From Halobacteria archaeon HArc-gm2 (GTDB lineage: Archaea; Halobacteriota; Halobacteria; Halobacteriales; Haloarculaceae): DNA of 64,000 bases. Positions within the stretch are counted from its first letter, which is position 1. Each line of letters begins with the position of its first letter. The stretch spans positions 1 through 64,000 of the forward strand of contig JAOPKE010000008.1 of assembly GCA_025517465.1 (NCBI GenBank), written 5' to 3'. The position numbers were made by a program, and so were the translations under genes. Under the pieces are notes generated by a model. It made no database searches, had not been told where the DNA came from, and was given only the letters and a program-made list of their open reading frames with translations. Below, one piece after another: positions 60,373-64,000 of this stretch.

Positions 60373-60576
60373 ATGTCTTCACACAACAAACTCGGCGGGG
60401 CTCGGGGAACAGTTCGAAACGGGTCCGAAGCGGACCACCCACAGGTGATCTGTACGGCGTGTCAACGACCGATCGAGGACGGCAAGCGAAGCGACTGGCG
60501 GGGGGAGCCAGTTCACTTCGAATGCGGGGCCGAGTTGCGGTGTGGTGTATCGGTTGGCGGAAGCGGATCTGAATAG
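60373..60576 (+). CDS. Small zinc-binding protein, 67 residues
   Basis: Core VICTACQRPIEDGKRSDWRG followed by EPVHFECGAEL: a CxxC plus H/C arrangement that could bind zinc. It resembles short haloarchaeal zinc-binding proteins. Start at 60373 (MSSHNKLGGARGTV). The codon usage is less biased than in neighbouring real genes, so confidence is moderate. Confidence 0.55.
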   Translation: MSSHNKLGGARGTVRNGSEADHPQVICTACQRPIEDGKRSDWRGEPVHFECGAELRCGVSVGGSGSE

Positions 60577-60593
60577 AGGTACCAGAGGTATCA

Positions 60594-60956
60594 AGCAGCC
60601 GCTTCTTCGGCCCCCGTAAGTCGTTCTTCTGCCTCGTCGCGGTCCTCGGGATACCCAATATCCATGCGCCAGCCTTTGAGTCCGATAGCGTCGATCGTTC
60701 GCCCGCTCTTTATAAGGAGGTCGATGGCGTCCGAGATCTCGTACTCGCCGCGGTTCGACGGCTGGACGAGGTGGCAGGCGTGGAAGATAGCTGGCGAGAA
60801 CGTGTAGAAGCCAGTCATCACGAGATTCGACGGCGGGTCGTCGGGCTTCTCGACGACGTCGACGATCTCGCCGTAGTTGTTGGTATCACAGACCCCGTAG
60901 CTGGACGCTTCCTCCAAGGGGACCTCCTCGACGAGGAACGCCGCATCGGCGCGGTC
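60594..60956 (-). pseudogene. Sugar-nucleotidyltransferase fragment
   Basis: Reads RADAAFLVEEVPLEEASSYG, VVEKPDDPPSNLVMTGFYTF, RGEYEISDAIDLLIKSGRTI and GLKGWRMDIGYPEDRDEAEE. That is the C-terminal half of a glucose-1-phosphate thymidylyl/uridylyl-transferase-type enzyme. The N-terminal half with the G-x-G-T-R-x-x-P site is absent. Upstream of 60956 the sequence becomes AT-rich and unrelated, so the gene was truncated at a sharp junction. Confidence 0.78.
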
Positions 60957-61073
60957 TTTTAGACTTACTTTAATATAAGTGGTGGTCGGTCGGGTTTTGA
61001 CCAACTGAAGTACTACTAGAAGAGCAGCCTTGGCAGATTGTACTCCGTTCGTGATTTGAGGTACCAGTTGGAA

Positions 61074-62009
61074 CTACTGATATCCGAGAGCTTTGAGTTG
61101 ATCTTCTACTTCCTGAGCCCCTGCAGTCGTCTTTGAGTCAATGTCGCCTTCGACAATCTCGGGCCGGTCATCTGATGGCAATACACCCCACGGAACGTCA
61201 ATCAATCCGTGAGTACGGTGGCCAATCGGATGGCCGCTGTATTCGAATGGAATAGGGAATGACCGACGAGGAAAGACGTTGCCGTGGTCAGAGGTCACGA
61301 TGCGTCGCCCCATCCCGTCGGCCTGAAGTACTTTTTCAACTTCGGGGAGAACATACTCCAGCGTATCTCGATATCCTTCCCATGCTTCGTCTTCGGTCAC
61401 TAAGCCACGCTGAACGGCTTCCCAGACGTTACCTGCCCCCTCGTTACCTTCTGGAGTGAGTCCCTCAAAATCCCCATACGAGGTGAATTGTAACTCTGGA
61501 TGGTCGTAGAACGGGGCATGCGGTTGCATATAATGTACGACAATTCGCTTGTTCGGGTATTCGTTTCGGGCCTCGATCGCAGCTTCAGTGACCGTTACTG
61601 GGTCAATTACGTTTTCCTCTTCGTTCCACGCATCCTGCCAGACTTCAATTAATTCATGGAAAGATTCAGAAACGTGTTCAGAAACCATCGGATTTCCTGC
61701 GACGTAGACGATATCCCCATACTTGTCGGGAAAAGTCACTTTAAGCCATTCTGGTGTCGTCGACGCGCGGCTGGTCGCTTTTTGAAAGGTATCGAACCAA
61801 GACGGTGCATCTGTTTCGCAGAAAAGGTCGTATCGACAGGCGTCGCAGACAACTAGTGTGTCCCAGTCGGCAGCCTCGACGTCAATTCCACTCCGGCCAG
61901 GCCAAATACGCGTCTGGAAGTTCGCATTCACCCGATACATCAGTAATCCGCGCCACCACTTGCGGCTGAAGACACTCGATTTAGCTGCCTCCAAACGGTT
62001 CGAATTCAT
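61074..62009 (-). CDS. Alkaline-phosphatase-like (sulfatase-type) hydrolase
   Basis: A 311-residue protein: ADWDTLVVCDACRYDLFCET (metal Asp and nucleophile region), VVHYMQPHAPFYDHPEL, RRIVTSDHGNVFPRRSFPIP with D-H and the final GHRTHGLIDVPWGVLPS block. Haloarchaeal glycosylation islands often hold such AlkP-superfamily proteins. The base composition is clearly lower in GC than most of the window, indicating transfer. Start at 62009 (MNSNRLEAAKSSVFSRKWWR); an in-frame ATG seven codons upstream is also possible. Confidence 0.82.
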   Translation of the reverse strand: MNSNRLEAAKSSVFSRKWWRGLLMYRVNANFQTRIWPGRSGIDVEAADWDTLVVCDACRYDLFCETDAPSWFDTFQKATSRASTTPEWLKVTFPDKYGDIVYVAGNPMVSEHVSESFHELIEVWQDAWNEEENVIDPVTVTEAAIEARNEYPNKRIVVHYMQPHAPFYDHPELQFTSYGDFEGLTPEGNEGAGNVWEAVQRGLVTEDEAWEGYRDTLEYVLPEVEKVLQADGMGRRIVTSDHGNVFPRRSFPIPFEYSGHPIGHRTHGLIDVPWGVLPSDDRPEIVEGDIDSKTTAGAQEVEDQLKALGYQ

Positions 62010-62204
62010 TTCTTCATGTGACTTTTTCACCGGCTGACATCAAATAACTGGTCCATGCCAATGGATAGGGGGAGGGGTTCTATCCAAAGGACCGGGGGTA
62101 TTGAGTGTGGAAAATATACGCGTAGACATGGAAAGAGTGCATGGAAGGAGAGATTCAATACCGTTCGAAGAAGTTTTGGTTGGGCCTGTTGAGGAGATTT
62201 AATA

Positions 62205-62471
62205 ATGGCCCAGCCAATGAAATACATGGCTTCGGTGGTCTCTCTTCAAATGGGCATCCTTCTAATCCTCGCTGCCGCAAGTAAACTCACACTCCCTCTG
62301 TATTTTGTGCTAGGGACTTTCGGATTTGTTATTGTTACTTTTTCAGTCGGTCCAAAGTGGGTACCATATAGCAGATTCACCCGTTTGAAATATTTTGCCT
62401 ATATCAGCGGAGTTGTCGCTGCACTTGTTGCAATGTGGCAAGTCATTCCAAACATCATACAGCAAGTTTAG
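62205..62471 (+). CDS. Small membrane protein
   Basis: An 88-residue protein with two or three hydrophobic helices (MASVVSLQMGILLILAAASK, LYFVLGTFGFVIVTFSVGPK and KYFAYISGVVAALVAMWQV). Low-GC like its neighbours. Convergent overlap of a few bases with the next gene. No motif; role unknown. Confidence 0.6.
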   Translation: MAQPMKYMASVVSLQMGILLILAAASKLTLPLYFVLGTFGFVIVTFSVGPKWVPYSRFTRLKYFAYISGVVAALVAMWQVIPNIIQQV

Positions 62472-64000
62472 TTTCTATAATTCGCTTCCCTGAATATATA
62501 CACATCCCCGTTTTCATACACCTTCTGAGTTAAGGGGCTTTCTGAATATTTGGCGGGGAACTCATCCTCTGGAGGCTTCGCGTAGGCTACAAAGAGTGAA
62601 ACACCACGTCTTTCCATCTCCTCAGAGAAAATAAGGTAGGTAGCGTCTGATGTCTGGGAAATCGATTGTCGTTCCTTCACCTGGTCTATAGCTTCAAGCC
62701 CCTGCCGAGCAGTCCCTGAATAATAGACCTCTTCTAACCTCTCATCATAGTCCCGATCATATCCCATATGAATAGCCAGGATCGCACGTTGGTCTGCGTA
62801 CAACATCGTCATACCTAGTCGTCCATCGGAAAATACAGGATTTGACTGAGGAATGTTTCCCTCTGCAAACTTCACGCTTTCCGCTTCATGGACCGTTACG
62901 CTACTTTCCCCATAGGATGGTTGGGTAACAATAGCTACTGACGTAGAGGCAAAAACAACAAAAATAGCCATTCCAATGATCCAGCGGCGGCGGGATGACG
63001 CCCGAACAATCAATGCACCAGTGGCTAAAACCACGAACCACATTAGTGCAGCTCCGGATCGTTGAACTGCAGGACCGAGTCCATTCCATAAATAGAACGC
63101 GAGAATCACGAAGGGGCCACTAAAAATGCCGAGTATCACGACTCGGTCAACGGGAGTTTGGACTACGCTTTCCCAAGTATCTTCCATGCCGGTTTTGAAT
63201 CTATTAAATACGTACCAACTCATAAGGAAGAACGCTGCCGCCAATGCTAACACCGTTGAAATCACTCGAGGGTGGAATACGTTGGTAGCAGCACTTTGGA
63301 GCTGAGAAGAAAACACCGTCTCGTATCCCGGGTCGGATGGCAGGAGAAGGCCGATACCCTTCCCCAGAAGCTCACTTATACGATTATTTATGTAAACCCC
63401 AATTGCAGTGTATAGGAGGAGGGCTGAAAAAAGAAGTTCAGAATTTATAGAGCGGCTCCAATACTGCCCCGGCAGAAATCGATTTCCCAGAAAAAATACG
63501 CCCATTATGACCAAGAAAACCATAGCATGTGTATGATAGGCCATTGAAGCTGCTGATACGGAAATGAGGAGTATAATCAGCTGCTTCCTATGGTCTCGTA
63601 CTATTATTAGGGTTACCAGAAAGAGAACGATGTAGGCGATCGCCATATTGGCAGTATGATATCCATGAGCAACTGAGCCAAATCCCTGATATGTGGGCAA
63701 TACGGCAAAAGCAAAGATACCTACAGATGCTACCGGATTAGTAATTCCTGCACGACGGGCGCCAGCGACCAAGAGGAGTGGGATAATCAAAGCGCCAATG
63801 AGTGGTGCTTGCTGGATTAAAGCGAGCCCGGAATCAGCAGATTCAGTTCCAGTAACGATATTAACCATCGCGAGGAGTCTCGAACCAATGTCATAGAATT
63901 GTGCAGTGCCCCACTGAGAGAGTAACGTCAAACCTTCCCCGTTGCTTTCAGGTCTGCCATTTTCTACGATTAACTGGCGGGTCATATCGACATTTGCGCC
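62468..64000 (-). CDS. Polytopic membrane protein, partial (5' end outside window)
   Basis: At least 505 residues with ten or more helices followed by a soluble C-terminal region (YYSGTARQGLEAIDQVKERQ, YLIFSEEMERRGVSLFVAYA). The pattern of short extracellular loops and a terminal periplasmic-like domain resembles the GT-C / dolichol-linked oligosaccharide transferase group or related surface-sugar proteins. An in-frame ATG is at 63985, but the frame stays open to the window edge (codons GANVD), so the true start may be outside. Low-GC. Function inferred only from topology. Confidence 0.7.
   Translation of the reverse strand, partial: GANVDMTRQLIVENGRPESNGEGLTLLSQWGTAQFYDIGSRLLAMVNIVTGTESADSGLALIQQAPLIGALIIPLLLVAGARRAGITNPVASVGIFAFAVLPTYQGFGSVAHGYHTANMAIAYIVLFLVTLIIVRDHRKQLIILLISVSAASMAYHTHAMVFLVIMGVFFLGNRFLPGQYWSRSINSELLFSALLLYTAIGVYINNRISELLGKGIGLLLPSDPGYETVFSSQLQSAATNVFHPRVISTVLALAAAFFLMSWYVFNRFKTGMEDTWESVVQTPVDRVVILGIFSGPFVILAFYLWNGLGPAVQRSGAALMWFVVLATGALIVRASSRRRWIIGMAIFVVFASTSVAIVTQPSYGESSVTVHEAESVKFAEGNIPQSNPVFSDGRLGMTMLYADQRAILAIHMGYDRDYDERLEEVYYSGTARQGLEAIDQVKERQSISQTSDATYLIFSEEMERRGVSLFVAYAKPPEDEFPAKYSESPLTQKVYENGDVYIFREANYRN

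Overview
The window is haloarchaeal chromosomal DNA. Its proteins are acidic and Asp/Glu-rich, base composition is GC-rich for most of its length, and it carries archaeal information genes (rfcS, radA, archaeal-type alaS), PGF-CTERM and haloarchaeal Tat-lipoprotein signatures, and archaeal tRNAs without encoded CCA. The gene set fits class Halobacteria, possibly Haloarculaceae, but the species cannot be fixed from the sequence alone.

Layout. 0-5.7 kb: a CheC-like phosphatase, a structured repeat, an amt-glnK-Lrp ammonium operon, a membrane protein and hemB. 5.9-12.4 kb: a winged-helix/PemK-type toxin pair, a DedA-like protein, a CPBP protease, a MoCF/CinA-like protein, a TauE/SafE transporter, rfcS, and a VapBC-type pair. 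12.6-16.7 kb: alaS and radA. 17-34 kb: metabolic and small regulatory genes (aldo/keto reductase, CPBP protease, hexapeptide acetyltransferase, KaiC-like ATPase with a partner, PHP phosphoesterase, cupins, DCC protein, RHH protein, stand-alone DUF5814-like protein), tRNA-His, an HNH protein, an S2P-CBS protease, a PQQ-propeller lipoprotein and a Ski2-like helicase. 35-39 kb: a large acidic triple-repeat protein and an SLC13-like permease with RCK_C domains. 39-56.6 kb: tRNA-Pro with an attachment-site-like scar, a decayed gene, an alcohol dehydrogenase, two tRNA-like genes with odd anticodon loops, a secreted DUF4129-like protein, sulfatase plus GtrA, several HTH regulators (one frameshifted in a homopolymer) and a PKD/PGF-CTERM surface protein. 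56.6-61 kb: a degraded accessory zone with gene fragments, a frameshifted gene pair and small zinc-ribbon genes. 61-64 kb: a visibly lower-GC island with an alkaline-phosphatase-like hydrolase and a polytopic membrane protein cut by the window end, probably cell-surface glycan functions.

The main unexplained signal is a family of dispersed structured elements. Three composite copies (near 22.3, 34.4 and 45.2 kb) have two outward-facing arms bounded by GAAAGCCCTCGG/CCGAGGGCTTTC around a core of about 150 nt. Two hairpins of that core keep their pairing while changing sequence between copies, so the fold appears to be under selection. Four more arms occur alone (near 0.9, 18.2, 39.2 and 56.7 kb). 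They sit between genes, look like RNA or mobile-element structures, and match nothing I can name.
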